Of a stretch of DNA of 64,000 nucleotides, positions 27,844 through 37,623 are shown piece after piece. The stretch is from a virus. Below the pieces are notes generated by a model. The model had not been told where the DNA came from. It saw only the letters and a program-made list of their open reading frames with translations, and made no database searches. The position numbers and the translations under genes are program-made. The stretch's first letter is position 1. Every line of letters starts with the position of its first letter. The stretch lies in IMG/VR virus record IMGVR_UViG_3300046007_003718, positions 1 through 64,000 of that record. One strand, 5' to 3'.

Positions 27844-28584
27844 TTATGTTTTGATGATATATTGTAAAGTCATGTAAGGTGGGTTTGCAGCACCAGTTTG
27901 ATCAGTTCCAGAAGAGCCTGTAAGATTTGCCGAGGCTGTTCCGGTGTTTGCAGAAGATGGTGGACCCGTACTTCCCGTATATTCAATGGCTGATCCAGAA
28001 AAACCGGGGGTATTACTATTGGGCAATCTAATGGGGTGAAAGTGACTAAAAGAAGAAACTTCTGCAAAACTTCTATTTACTGTAAAATTTGCTGGCACAT
28101 TGGAAAAGGTTACATTTTGTAATACAGTTCTATATGCTTCACTATTTGTATAAATACCATCTATGCTTGTATTTATATCAGGTAAAGATAAATATAAATT
28201 ATGAGAATGATTCATTCCGTGAGAGTGATTTTGCATAGAATGAGTGTGACTGCTCATATTGTGGGTGTGAGAAGGGCCAGAGTGAGTGTGATCAAAACTT
28301 CCCCCAGTAACTCCAACAGCAGTACCGCTGGCAGTTGTCCCAAAGCCAAGGACCATTCTTCTTCTTAAATCAGGAACATTAAATGTAGAGCCTGCCCCAC
28401 CATATGTTACTCCAATGACTGAAAAAAGATTTGGGTAACTTGCCGTTCCGTGCGTTTCGCCGTTACAAAAAAGCCAACCAGTAGGGGGAGTTGAAGAAGT
28501 CCCACCATATGGCATGATAACTCCCGATGGAAGGTAAAAAGACTCTTTTGGTTCATCTGATAAAATATCACCGAAATCTGCCAT
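27844..28584 (-). CDS. Tail collar-domain fibre protein with His-rich metal-binding tract
   Basis: A 246-residue short tail fibre/collar protein. The N-terminal phage collar motif (MPYGGTSSTPPTGWLFCNGE, then YPNLFSVIG, FNVPDLRRRMVLGFG) is standard for T4 gp12-type and microcystin-dependent-protein-like fibres. Residues 98-128 contain a run of about five HxH motifs, which in gp12/gp37 trimers coordinate iron along the needle. The C-terminus ends in PPYMTLQYIIKT, the usual closing strand. Receptor binding is the likely role. Confidence 0.85.
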   Translation of the reverse strand: MADFGDILSDEPKESFYLPSGVIMPYGGTSSTPPTGWLFCNGETHGTASYPNLFSVIGVTYGGAGSTFNVPDLRRRMVLGFGTTASGTAVGVTGGSFDHTHSGPSHTHNMSSHTHSMQNHSHGMNHSHNLYLSLPDINTSIDGIYTNSEAYRTVLQNVTFSNVPANFTVNRSFAEVSSFSHFHPIRLPNSNTPGFSGSAIEYTGSTGPPSSANTGTASANLTGSSGTDQTGAANPPYMTLQYIIKT

Positions 28585-28585
28585 A

Positions 28586-29380
28586 CTACGCTCCTAGAAT
28601 TCCATTATCTTTAAGATCATTAATTAGATTGCCAACAATATCTGCGAGTTGATAAACTGATACCGATTCTGCATCGTATGTTTTAACTCCCGGAGTTACA
28701 TTAGACACATTCCAGCCGGTTGAAGAAGGAGAGCCAAGGGAAACAGATCCTGTAATTATCACATTAGCATCAATCGTCAACTCTGCGCTGCCAGATCTAT
28801 AAATTGAGGCATCTGATACTGAAGTGCCTGAACTCCAGTTCATATCACCTTCTGATGTGATAGAAAGAGTGGGGGCTGTTCCCGCTGAACTTATAACATT
28901 TAAAGCAGTTCCTCCAGCATTTCTATTAATTCCAAACAGAGCATTTGTATCAATTTTATTTGTTGGAGATGATTGTGCTGTAAAAGTTACAGTTCCATTT
29001 AAAAATTGCACACTTCCACTAGTGACTCTGAGTGTGCTATCGGTTGATAAGATTGAAGTTCCGGCTCTGTAAAGATTTGTATCTGTGGTAACACCACCAC
29101 TTCCCCAATTTACAGTTCCACCGGCTTTTATATTTAGACGATCTTCAGTATCAGCAGTTCCATACCGAATGGTCAATACAGAATCTGAAAGATTAACTGT
29201 TCCTAGAAATCTTACTTGTTCAGCCTCATCACCTGAGATTTCCCAAGTCTTTTTTAAAAGTTTAGAGTCAATTATACTCCAATTAGTGTATAACTGAGTG
29301 TGATTATAAAGATCTGATCCATCTTCCCATGAATATAAACCTAATTGTGATGTTTCTTCAGCAACTCCAGCGGTGCCCAT
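28586..29380 (-). CDS. Tail fibre-like structural protein
   Basis: A 264-residue protein one base upstream of the collar fibre. It consists of repeated beta segments with TLRVTSGSVQFLNGTVTF and similar Ser/Thr/Gly-rich strands and repeating SGGVTTDTNLYRAGT / GTSVSDASIYRSGS units, typical of trimeric fibre shafts. The last 35 residues are helical (YQLADIVGNLINDLKDNG), perhaps an attachment or trimerisation tip. Confidence 0.7.
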   Translation of the reverse strand: MGTAGVAEETSQLGLYSWEDGSDLYNHTQLYTNWSIIDSKLLKKTWEISGDEAEQVRFLGTVNLSDSVLTIRYGTADTEDRLNIKAGGTVNWGSGGVTTDTNLYRAGTSILSTDSTLRVTSGSVQFLNGTVTFTAQSSPTNKIDTNALFGINRNAGGTALNVISSAGTAPTLSITSEGDMNWSSGTSVSDASIYRSGSAELTIDANVIITGSVSLGSPSSTGWNVSNVTPGVKTYDAESVSVYQLADIVGNLINDLKDNGILGA

Positions 29381-29420
29381 TCAAATCTCCTAAGAGTGTT
29401 GTCCTTTTATTAAAATACCG

Positions 29421-29825
29421 CTAAACCCACTTTTCATGATCATCTTTTATAACATAACCATTTTGTTCATATTTATCATGAATTTTTCGGCAAATCTTCT
29501 CAGCAGAATTGCTTGCTAAAACAAAAGGTGTGCCAAAAAAATATGGGTTTTCTTTAAATTCTTTACAACTGACTTGTGCTAGCCATTCTTCAGAAACAGA
29601 ACTGAAATTATCAACTATTTCTTCTTGGAAGAAGTTTTTGATATCTTCGTCTTGAAAAAATTGTAAGATGTAATGATCATCATTGTGATCAGATATTGCA
29701 ATGACTCCAACGGCAACTAGATGGTCCTCCTGACTGGGATATCGTGCATAAATGGTGGAGTAAGTATATCTTTTGTTTACATCAACTGGTGGAAAGTAAC
29801 AAAAGAATTCCTCACTCGCAGACAT
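29421..29825 (-). CDS. Hypothetical protein (134 aa)
   Basis: An acidic mixed alpha/beta protein between a glycosyltransferase and the fibre genes. It contains Phe/Glu-rich helices (DEDIKNFFQEEIVDNF) and ends in VIKDDHEKWV. The one-base gap from the GT2 gene shows co-transcription. No motif recognised; a role linked to the transferase is possible but not demonstrated. Confidence 0.6.
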   Translation of the reverse strand: MSASEEFFCYFPPVDVNKRYTYSTIYARYPSQEDHLVAVGVIAISDHNDDHYILQFFQDEDIKNFFQEEIVDNFSSVSEEWLAQVSCKEFKENPYFFGTPFVLASNSAEKICRKIHDKYEQNGYVIKDDHEKWV

Positions 29826-29826
29826 T

Positions 29827-30606
29827 CTATAACCATTCTTCTTCTACGAATTCTTTCATAAGACGCTCTTCCCAGTTTTGACCCAATTCTTCTGAAAGCG
29901 CTTTTTGCATTGAGGATCTGGCGAGTCTTGTCCTTTCGGCTGGATCTGCCTCTGGTGCGCGGCCCAATTCAAACATATTGTTATTATGACGGTGCATCTC
30001 TAAACCATCATGCACATAAATCCCACGACCATCACGGCGAGCCTGCCATGAGTAGTAAAGATCTGTTCCATGAATGTGCAGCCTTGGATCTAACCAGTCT
30101 ACCTCGTCAAACCAGTCTGCTCTAAACAAGGCGCATGAGTGTTCCATAAACCACGTTCTGCGGGGGCCACCCGTTCCGCGATTTCTTAGTTGTTGCCAAA
30201 AGCCAATAGACTCTTCATCATGGGCTGCTTGAATTATAACTGCATTCTCATCTTCTTGCAAGTAGTTGTATAAATCAAGCAAAGGATCAACTCCGTTATC
30301 TAAGAGTTGACCTGTTGTGGTCATGATGAAGTAAGCAAAATACTTTTCGTCATTAAGGGCTTCTAGCGACTTAGCATATGAAAGACCCATTCGATATCCA
30401 TGAGTTGCCCTAAGATTGTAATCTAAATAAACCATATGAACATTTTCATCATCAAAATCATCTGGGGCAAAAGACCAGTTTACGTCTGATCCATTTTCAA
30501 CAACGATAATATCCATCGGTACTTTAGATGTTTTTAAAACCTTAATATTGTGTTCTATTATCTCTACCATGTTGTAATTCAACATAATAACTGCAACTTT
30601 TTGCAA
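29827..30606 (-). CDS. Glycosyltransferase family 2
   Basis: A 259-residue GT-A enzyme: N-terminal VAVIMLNYNMVEIIEHNIK, donor-site Asp region IIVVENGSDVNW, then the LRATHGYRMGLSYAKS loop and DLYYSWQARRDGRG with catalytic-type acidic residues. The DxD is weak (MTTTGQLLDNG replaces it), so metal use is uncertain. It is the third glycosyltransferase in the virion gene block and sits beside fibre genes, suggesting fibre or wall-polymer glycosylation. Confidence 0.82.
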   Translation of the reverse strand: MQKVAVIMLNYNMVEIIEHNIKVLKTSKVPMDIIVVENGSDVNWSFAPDDFDDENVHMVYLDYNLRATHGYRMGLSYAKSLEALNDEKYFAYFIMTTTGQLLDNGVDPLLDLYNYLQEDENAVIIQAAHDEESIGFWQQLRNRGTGGPRRTWFMEHSCALFRADWFDEVDWLDPRLHIHGTDLYYSWQARRDGRGIYVHDGLEMHRHNNNMFELGRAPEADPAERTRLARSSMQKALSEELGQNWEERLMKEFVEEEWL

Positions 30607-30629
30607 TTTAAACTCCTGACTTTATTTTA

Positions 30630-33600
30630 TTATAACAATTTCAATATATCAATTCCATAGCGGTCATTCATATAATCAACCCATTCATCATTAATTGAAA
30701 GAGCATCAGAGGGAACTCCTCCCTTGACGGCTAGAGAATTATTTAACCCATGACTTGCAAAAACATTATTGGGAGTATCAAGGTGTGAATGATCTTCCAT
30801 CCATTGCCCCAGAGTATAGTCTGGATTATTTTTATGTTCTTCTTCAAACGGCATTGACTTTAGATTAAACATATCTACACCTCGGTCAGAAAAACCAAAT
30901 GCGTGGTAAATATCCTCATCTGGTTTTATCGTAGAAGGATCTACTTTTGACATATCAATCTTGATTGCGGGAGGTCTCTTCCTAGAATAAAAATTCTTTC
31001 TACCTAGATATACATGATCTGGTCTGGAAGTGAGCCAATCATCATATTCTGATATTCCCGTCTGCTCTTTAGGCAGAATTCCATTTTGCAAAATAGATCT
31101 AACTGTATTGATTTGATCGTTTAATTCTTCTTTACTTCTTGCTGCCGCAACATCATGATACATATTTGGCTCATATTGAAAAAGTTCTCTAGATTGCTCT
31201 TCGCTTAAAGAAGATCTTTTTTTAAACTTTCTTGTCTTGTGTGTTTTGAGTGGCCCATACTTTCTAACAGACCTTTGATGATCGTTTAGAGAAGTTTGAA
31301 ACTTAGGATGCATTTTTCTTTTCTTCTTTTCTGCTTTCTTCCACTTTCCGACTTTAGATAATTTTAAATCACTAATCTTAAATTGTTCTGGGCTGTTGGA
31401 TCTATTTGAATTATTCCATGACGGATAATCTTCTGACGTATTCCACTTTAATAATTTTACATCTTCAACTGGTATGTTTGCCTCTTCTGCTGCTGTTCTC
31501 CACTTATCATCATAATAATCATCATCTTGGGTTAAAATACCGCCACCGTCAGGGGCTATTTCAACCTGTTCTGTTCTCATCTTTTCATATTCGTGCGGAT
31601 CAGACATATGAAGAATTGTCTTAGTTTCTGGATTATAAAGACCGCGCCAATAATCTCTTCTCATCAAAGCAATTCCTTGCTCTTTATCTGGAAGGGCTTG
31701 AATGTGAGCATGATGTGGGTCATCGGATACAAACATCTTTCCATCCCCCGTTATTACAGCAGCATGATACCCATCTACCCAATGACTCTTCTTTCTCCAT
31801 TTAGATTGTTTTGGAGAAATATAGCCAAACATCTCTTTAGGATTCTTTTGATACCAAAGGGGGTCCATTCTCCATCCATCTTCATCGTATTCATCAACTT
31901 TATACAGTCCTTTGAAATCATTTACTGGGACACCACTTTTACTTGCGGCTTCTCTCCAAACATCTTCATGATTTTCAATATCAGAAAGATGGTTAGGGCT
32001 TGTTGCATACTCACCAAAAGTCATCTTTTCAACAGGAGAAGTCATATGAAAAAGTTCTCCAGTATCTGGATTATAAAGTCCACGATAAGACTTGCTTAAA
32101 TCACTTCCTATCCACCCATTATCTATTAAAGTTTGTTGATGAATATCTTCCCAGTCGCCTGCAATATGCATTTTTCCATCAGGATCAATTACGGCTGCAT
32201 GAAATCCCTCTATCCAATGGCTTTTCTTTTTCCATTTAGATTCTTTATACCCAACAGGCTGAATAATAAGATCATATGGATGTTTGCCATGATCAAAGTG
32301 GAATGACCAGCGCTTCTTTTCTTCGTAAAGTTTTAGATCTTCTATTGCGTGGCCATCTTGCTCTTTAGCCTCGGGGTCAATCTTTTTATTGTCATGAGGG
32401 TTTTTCTTATTTATATATCCATTTTTAAGTTGCTTAAGCCACTTAAGAGTTTGCTTCTTTACTTCCTCCCAACTTCCGGTTGTGAGGATATCGTGGCCCA
32501 ACTCTCCATCAAGGACGGCTTCCCACGCATCTTCTTTAGATGTTTTCCATTTAGACATTCTCATCTGGGCCACCTCTGCTGGGGAATGACGATTATATCT
32601 ATTTACATCGTATCCAACATATGGATTTCTTTCAGGCTCTCCCGAAAACATTTTTACCTCTGATACTGGAATGTCAGCATCTTCAGCAGCCTTAAGCCAT
32701 TCTTTTTCGGTTTTATATGGAGATATAAAATGTTCTGGGCTATTAAACCATTCAAAACCCAGTGGCCATTGCTTTTCAGTATCATCTGTGCTGTAATCCC
32801 AACTATTTTGAAGTTTGTTCCACTCTTCGGGAGTTGTCATATGTAACAACTCGCCAGTATCCTTGTTGTAAAGACCACGATGATATTTACGCAGTCCTAG
32901 ATCGCTAAATAAACTTCCGTGAAAATGATTCCAATCTTTAGCGACTCTCATTTCGCCATTTGGAGTAATAATTGCTGCATAATAATCCTCTAACCAATGG
33001 CCTTTTTTCTTCCATTTAGAAACTTTTGGCATAAACTCTTCTGAATCTAAGAGATTAAAATCTTCTTTTTTGTTTTCACCGTGCCAAAGTTTCTTAAGAG
33101 GCTCATCTCCATATTCATCTGCATCTTTTTCGTACATTAATTTAAAATCTCTAATAGGAATATTTGACTGATTGGCAGCATCTCTCCAATAAGTTTCATG
33201 CTCTAAAGGATTTATGGCCTCATCTTTACTTAGATATTCATAACCGGGGGACATATTCTCATGCTCTTCTGAAGAGGTCATGTGGATAAGTTCTCCAGTT
33301 TTATGATTATAAAGTCCACGATATTGAGGATAACCGCCAATATCCCAATGCGTTGCGTGCCAAGTATCGTCTTCGTCAATTACATTTCCATTACCATCAA
33401 CAATAACCATTCCCGGAGGAGCAACTTCCATTTTCCCATGTTGATTGATTATTGCAGCGCTAAATCCTTCAATCCAATGCGCTTCTTTTTTGTTTCCAGT
33501 ACGTTTTGGTGCAGGAGAAGCAAAAGTAATTTGATATTCATGCTTATAATTCTCTTCTGGTTTATTCCAAAGAAATTTAAAATCTTCTGGAGATTCTTCC

Positions 33601-36600
33601 GGTATGTCTCTTTTGTGCATTACATGAACAGATCCAATAGGAATATGTTTTTTATCAACTACATTTAGTTTATCGCCACCCTTTAATAAACCACTAAGAT
33701 TGGGATTCTTGCCATTTTCATCAACGGGTCCATAATCGCCCATCTCTCCAGCCGGTTCAATAATGTCAACAGGCTTTTTTGCAGCATCCATCCAAACTTT
33801 TTGATGCTCTTCGGGGGTAGCATCTAAAGCCTCTCTATTTGGCAAGATATCGTCGTATCTATTTTTTACATATTCTGTTGGTGAACTTAAATGAATTACT
33901 TCTTTTAATTCTGGATTATATAACCCGCGATAATCAGGGAAAGTACCATTTGCTGCGTGAATATTCCAATGATTCATACCTTCGTGATTTGCAAGAATCA
34001 TTCTATATCCACCATTTTCTTCATCAGGAATTAAAGTTGTTGAGTACCATCCGGGGAAATAAGTTCCTCGTTTTTTAATGCTTCCAGTCTTTGTATCGTA
34101 TCCGCCTTGTGCTATTTCCCAAGGAGTTAGAGGACGTTTTCTTTCGCGCATTCTCATCTCTCTAGATACTTCTTCAGGCATTTCCAAATCTGCAACATTT
34201 AGATCTTCCAAGTGCCCTGTCTGATTGTTTAATACGCGAATAGAATCTAATTCGATGTTATTTTGTTCAGCAAGTTGTCTCCAGAATGCTTCCATTCTGT
34301 CGCGCTCATCTTGATCTAGATGTTTGAAGTTATATTCTGCTTCATTCCAAAAATCGGGGTGAGACATATGAATAAAATCTTTTGTGACTGGATTATAGAG
34401 GCCTCTTGCTGTATGATAATTATAATAGTCCGTGCGACTATCCTTATCTGCGACAGCCTTTCTCATGGCTTTTGTGCCAAGATCATTTATATAATCTGCT
34501 GTCACGCCTCCGTGGGTCAGTTTATCATTGAAACCCACATCCATGTGCCAAACGTCGGTGTCTGGGTCTCTTAACGCAACTGTTGCATGATATCCATCTA
34601 CCCAGTATGAGAGTTTGGACATATTATCTAATGCAATTAGAATCGCAGCCTTTTGAGAAAAACCTGCTTTGATTAGAGATTGTTCCATTTCTTGTTGCAT
34701 ATCTAGTTTACTTTTCTTTTCAGGAAGGTCTTTGGGGCTTTGCCCCTCAACATATTCACAAGCCTGAGCGCGAGTCATTCCTTTAGGTGGCTTAATTGAT
34801 CCATTGCAGATTGCTTGCATATATCTGAACTGAGCCTTACTGCGGGCTGGGGCTTCTTTAATCATCCATTTGGACTTAATAGAAGGAAGAGGTAAACGTC
34901 GTTTAGAACCATATTCTTGATAATACTTATCAATTGCATCTTTAATATCCATATCTTTTGCAGCACGACCGACCCAATTTTCTTTATAGACAGGATCTGA
35001 TTCTTCGATTATTGGATATCTTCTCATAAAGTCTGCAAAAAGATTTGCATCTATTTCCATCGGATGCTTAACATATTCCTCTTCAAACTTTTTAGCAACC
35101 TCTTCGTCTGTTAGGCTTGGATCTATTTTAGTTGGATCAAAATAAGCATCTCTCAACTCTTTTGTAAAGCGTTCTTCTTGGTGTTGATAAGCATGTTGCA
35201 ATTCATGCCAAAGTGCTTCGTTTGCAGATTCTGGAGAGATAAGAGGATTAATATAAATAAATCCACTTCTGTTCTTTCCTTGGGGAGATTCGTGAGTCCC
35301 CAATGCCGCTCTGTTCCAGTGGGTAAGGTCTGGTTTTTCTCTTCCTTTGAGTTGTGCCTGTTCTAAGGATAGAGGAAAAACATTATATTTACTTTCTAAT
35401 GGCCACTCTGGGTGATTGTATAGTCTTTCCAGATTCTCTTTATTCAATTGCCATCTGTGACCCCGAGGGTCTTTATTGTATTTGTATCTTTCTTCAATCT
35501 CTTCAGCAGAAGGCGCTGGGGCTTTTTCATATCCCTCACCGAATTCTTCTGCTTTTTCTGCTGGAGGAACGGATATTTTCCACTTAGACAGACTTACAAA
35601 ATCTTGTTTTTGTGCTTTTTCTTTCAATTTTGGATTTACTATATCTGCACCGATTGGCGTTGGAAGATTATCTTTCATCCATCTAAGAACGGCGAGAGAT
35701 AATCTTGGATATCTTTGATTAAAATTATCTACTGTTTCTTGTGCATATGGATAATAAGTCTTTGCATGACCTTGTTCATTTAATTTTTGTAAATATATTC
35801 TACTTCCGGGGTAATAACTCTGTCCATCCATATAAGTAGCAGGCACATTATAATGAATACTTTCTACATAAGTTGGATTTTTATATTCCGAATATGCACC
35901 TTCAAGATCGTTAGGATCGCTAAAATCTTCGCCATATTCCAATGGATCAGTTTCCACATAATGATTAAATAATTCTGGGTGATTTAAATTATATTCCATT
36001 CCATAAACAATTTGAAGTTTTTCTGGATCCCAAAAAGATATGTTGTGATTGATTTGAGAACGTTGAGACAAGTAAAACCTATCTTTAGACAACATTCCGC
36101 TAGGGACTTCAGTTAATGAACGAGTAAGAGCATCAGAATCTATTTCTGCAATAGGAATAACTCCATATCTTGCAAAATTAGGAACTAATTCATGAACTAT
36201 TGCATAACCCGAAGGTATCTCATACTCGTCAATATTTCTTACATCTATTGGAGTTGCTTTTTCTGACGAAACGACTACCCAAGACTGTTTTTCCATTTCG
36301 TCAAGTAGTTTAGAATAAAAGCCCCATCCTCCGATTGGATCTTTATATGTATCAGGTTGAGGATTATTCTTGCGACGAACTATTCTCCATTTCTTACCAT
36401 TAATAATTTTTATCTCATCTTCATGCTCATCTGAAGTATCTTCATTTTGAATAGATTCAAAAGTTGTTTCTGCTGCGGGAGGACCGTCTGTGTGTTGGCG
36501 GTACATTCTATTAGCATCTTGTGCCATTTTCCACTTAGATTCTTTTTGTGGTCCATAAAGCGCACGTTGCATTAATTGTGCCCGAGTTGGGACTGGAGTA

Positions 36601-37127
36601 TCTTCATTTGCAGCAGAAAGCCCTTCATGTAAACCGGGAATAAAGCCAACTCTTTGATCAGTAAAACCACCACGATCAATTGCATACCCGGTTTGACCTA
36701 AGCATTCTGTTGCCAGTGCTTTTTGTGCATGAGGACTTGATAGAGCAAAATGTGTGGAACATGCATCATTTTCACCATGCCAGCCAAAGTCACCTTCAGT
36801 TGCTGCATGACCAAAAACATCATGAACGATTCTGAAGTTTATATTATCTTGTGGGGTCCAGATGGGGTGATCTGCATTTGCAGTAGAAACAATAAAATTT
36901 CTATTGTTTCTTATATCACGGATCATATCCTCAGAAGTATCATAAGGTTCTGGATCCTCTGTTTCTGTTACATTTAAGTGTTGTTTAATGTAATCAGCGT
37001 GTTCCTTAGATTCTTCTGCCAGTTGTTTCCAAGCATATTCTGCTTTTGGATCGTACTTAGGCAAAGCCGCATATCCAGCAGCCACATCTCCAATGTTGTG
37101 GCGAGAATGATCCATATTCCATTGCAT
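30630..37127 (-). CDS. Giant modular protein with six-copy repeat domain, HExxH module and ART-like C-terminus
   Basis: A 2165-residue protein, the largest gene here. In order: residues 85-165 with a HDVFGHA...FGWHGE...ATECLGQ motif (His102, His107, Glu141); 290-500 unassigned; 605-700 a zincin-like module with HELQHAYQHQ at 641-650; 760-800 a short Cys/Lys module; 838-1890 six copies of a domain of about 100 residues with W-(V/I)-x-G-(Y/F)-x-A, R-G-L-Y-N and (I/L/F)-H-M signatures; 1985-2165 a module resembling ADP-ribosyltransferase folds (SILQNGILP, RPDHVYLG). Short SKW(K/R) linkers recur between modules. Placed at the head of the virion block, it may be a packaged, injected polyprotein; that is inference. 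Confidence 0.75.
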   Translation of the reverse strand: MQWNMDHSRHNIGDVAAGYAALPKYDPKAEYAWKQLAEESKEHADYIKQHLNVTETEDPEPYDTSEDMIRDIRNNRNFIVSTANADHPIWTPQDNINFRIVHDVFGHAATEGDFGWHGENDACSTHFALSSPHAQKALATECLGQTGYAIDRGGFTDQRVGFIPGLHEGLSAANEDTPVPTRAQLMQRALYGPQKESKWKMAQDANRMYRQHTDGPPAAETTFESIQNEDTSDEHEDEIKIINGKKWRIVRRKNNPQPDTYKDPIGGWGFYSKLLDEMEKQSWVVVSSEKATPIDVRNIDEYEIPSGYAIVHELVPNFARYGVIPIAEIDSDALTRSLTEVPSGMLSKDRFYLSQRSQINHNISFWDPEKLQIVYGMEYNLNHPELFNHYVETDPLEYGEDFSDPNDLEGAYSEYKNPTYVESIHYNVPATYMDGQSYYPGSRIYLQKLNEQGHAKTYYPYAQETVDNFNQRYPRLSLAVLRWMKDNLPTPIGADIVNPKLKEKAQKQDFVSLSKWKISVPPAEKAEEFGEGYEKAPAPSAEEIEERYKYNKDPRGHRWQLNKENLERLYNHPEWPLESKYNVFPLSLEQAQLKGREKPDLTHWNRAALGTHESPQGKNRSGFIYINPLISPESANEALWHELQHAYQHQEERFTKELRDAYFDPTKIDPSLTDEEVAKKFEEEYVKHPMEIDANLFADFMRRYPIIEESDPVYKENWVGRAAKDMDIKDAIDKYYQEYGSKRRLPLPSIKSKWMIKEAPARSKAQFRYMQAICNGSIKPPKGMTRAQACEYVEGQSPKDLPEKKSKLDMQQEMEQSLIKAGFSQKAAILIALDNMSKLSYWVDGYHATVALRDPDTDVWHMDVGFNDKLTHGGVTADYINDLGTKAMRKAVADKDSRTDYYNYHTARGLYNPVTKDFIHMSHPDFWNEAEYNFKHLDQDERDRMEAFWRQLAEQNNIELDSIRVLNNQTGHLEDLNVADLEMPEEVSREMRMRERKRPLTPWEIAQGGYDTKTGSIKKRGTYFPGWYSTTLIPDEENGGYRMILANHEGMNHWNIHAANGTFPDYRGLYNPELKEVIHLSSPTEYVKNRYDDILPNREALDATPEEHQKVWMDAAKKPVDIIEPAGEMGDYGPVDENGKNPNLSGLLKGGDKLNVVDKKHIPIGSVHVMHKRDIPEESPEDFKFLWNKPEENYKHEYQITFASPAPKRTGNKKEAHWIEGFSAAIINQHGKMEVAPPGMVIVDGNGNVIDEDDTWHATHWDIGGYPQYRGLYNHKTGELIHMTSSEEHENMSPGYEYLSKDEAINPLEHETYWRDAANQSNIPIRDFKLMYEKDADEYGDEPLKKLWHGENKKEDFNLLDSEEFMPKVSKWKKKGHWLEDYYAAIITPNGEMRVAKDWNHFHGSLFSDLGLRKYHRGLYNKDTGELLHMTTPEEWNKLQNSWDYSTDDTEKQWPLGFEWFNSPEHFISPYKTEKEWLKAAEDADIPVSEVKMFSGEPERNPYVGYDVNRYNRHSPAEVAQMRMSKWKTSKEDAWEAVLDGELGHDILTTGSWEEVKKQTLKWLKQLKNGYINKKNPHDNKKIDPEAKEQDGHAIEDLKLYEEKKRWSFHFDHGKHPYDLIIQPVGYKESKWKKKSHWIEGFHAAVIDPDGKMHIAGDWEDIHQQTLIDNGWIGSDLSKSYRGLYNPDTGELFHMTSPVEKMTFGEYATSPNHLSDIENHEDVWREAASKSGVPVNDFKGLYKVDEYDEDGWRMDPLWYQKNPKEMFGYISPKQSKWRKKSHWVDGYHAAVITGDGKMFVSDDPHHAHIQALPDKEQGIALMRRDYWRGLYNPETKTILHMSDPHEYEKMRTEQVEIAPDGGGILTQDDDYYDDKWRTAAEEANIPVEDVKLLKWNTSEDYPSWNNSNRSNSPEQFKISDLKLSKVGKWKKAEKKKRKMHPKFQTSLNDHQRSVRKYGPLKTHKTRKFKKRSSLSEEQSRELFQYEPNMYHDVAAARSKEELNDQINTVRSILQNGILPKEQTGISEYDDWLTSRPDHVYLGRKNFYSRKRPPAIKIDMSKVDPSTIKPDEDIYHAFGFSDRGVDMFNLKSMPFEEEHKNNPDYTLGQWMEDHSHLDTPNNVFASHGLNNSLAVKGGVPSDALSINDEWVDYMNDRYGIDILKLL

Positions 37128-37136
37128 AAAACAAAA

Positions 37137-37169
37137 CCCCCAGACTATACATATATTATAGTCTGAGGG
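37137..37169 (-). terminator. Rho-independent terminator upstream of giant gene
   Basis: A 13-bp stem with one G-U pair (CCCTCAGACTATA with TATAGTCTGGGGG) and a 7-nt loop, followed on the transcript by TTTTG. It ends the early/middle transcript after the glycosylase gene and insulates the virion block. Confidence 0.85.
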
Positions 37170-37179
37170 CTGGGTTTTA

Positions 37180-37614
37180 TTAGGCCAAAACTAGCATATC
37201 TACAGGCCAAACATATTCTAGGTCATTTGGAATATCAGACCAGAACTGACTGTAGTGGTCAAAATCTTTGCGGAGAAGATTAGACTTATGTGAAGTATGA
37301 AAATCTTCGTCACCAAGCCACGGAGGAAGGGTGACTTGATTGTTGCCAATACGATCACGGAACCATTCTAGTTGAGTGTCATTGTAACCGCGCTCAATCC
37401 ACTCTAGACAAATAACAGAGCCATAGTAGGCAAGAGCGGTCTCGTAACCACGCCACATATTGACAGCAGGGTGGTTGCGCCAACCCTTAGCCTCGTCACC
37501 GCGATCAATGGTAAGGAGAACTTGCTTGGCCTCAACGCGCTGCTTGCCTAGTCTGCGCCAGTCAAGAACAGAAGCGGTCTCATAAAAATCTGAATATGGA
37601 AGGAAAGTTTGCAT
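37180..37614 (-). CDS. Pyrimidine-dimer DNA glycosylase-like protein (MSMEG_6728 family)
   Basis: A 144-residue protein with the hallmark MQTFLPYSDFYETASVLDWR start, RRLGKQRVEAKQ, GWRNHPAVNMWRGYETAL and PPWLGDEDFHTSHKSNLLRK. This family (related to T4 DenV) is annotated as pyrimidine-dimer DNA glycosylase and is common in actinobacteria and their phages; it would start repair of UV-damaged phage DNA. The length is normal for the family and all signature blocks are present. Confidence 0.85.
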   Translation of the reverse strand: MQTFLPYSDFYETASVLDWRRLGKQRVEAKQVLLTIDRGDEAKGWRNHPAVNMWRGYETALAYYGSVICLEWIERGYNDTQLEWFRDRIGNNQVTLPPWLGDEDFHTSHKSNLLRKDFDHYSQFWSDIPNDLEYVWPVDMLVLA

Positions 37615-37623
37615 ATTTGTATC

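Noticed and set aside
30630-37127. Plus-strand open frames opposite the giant gene
   Set aside because: All are short, Phe/Ser/Ile-rich and antisense to recognisable repeats.
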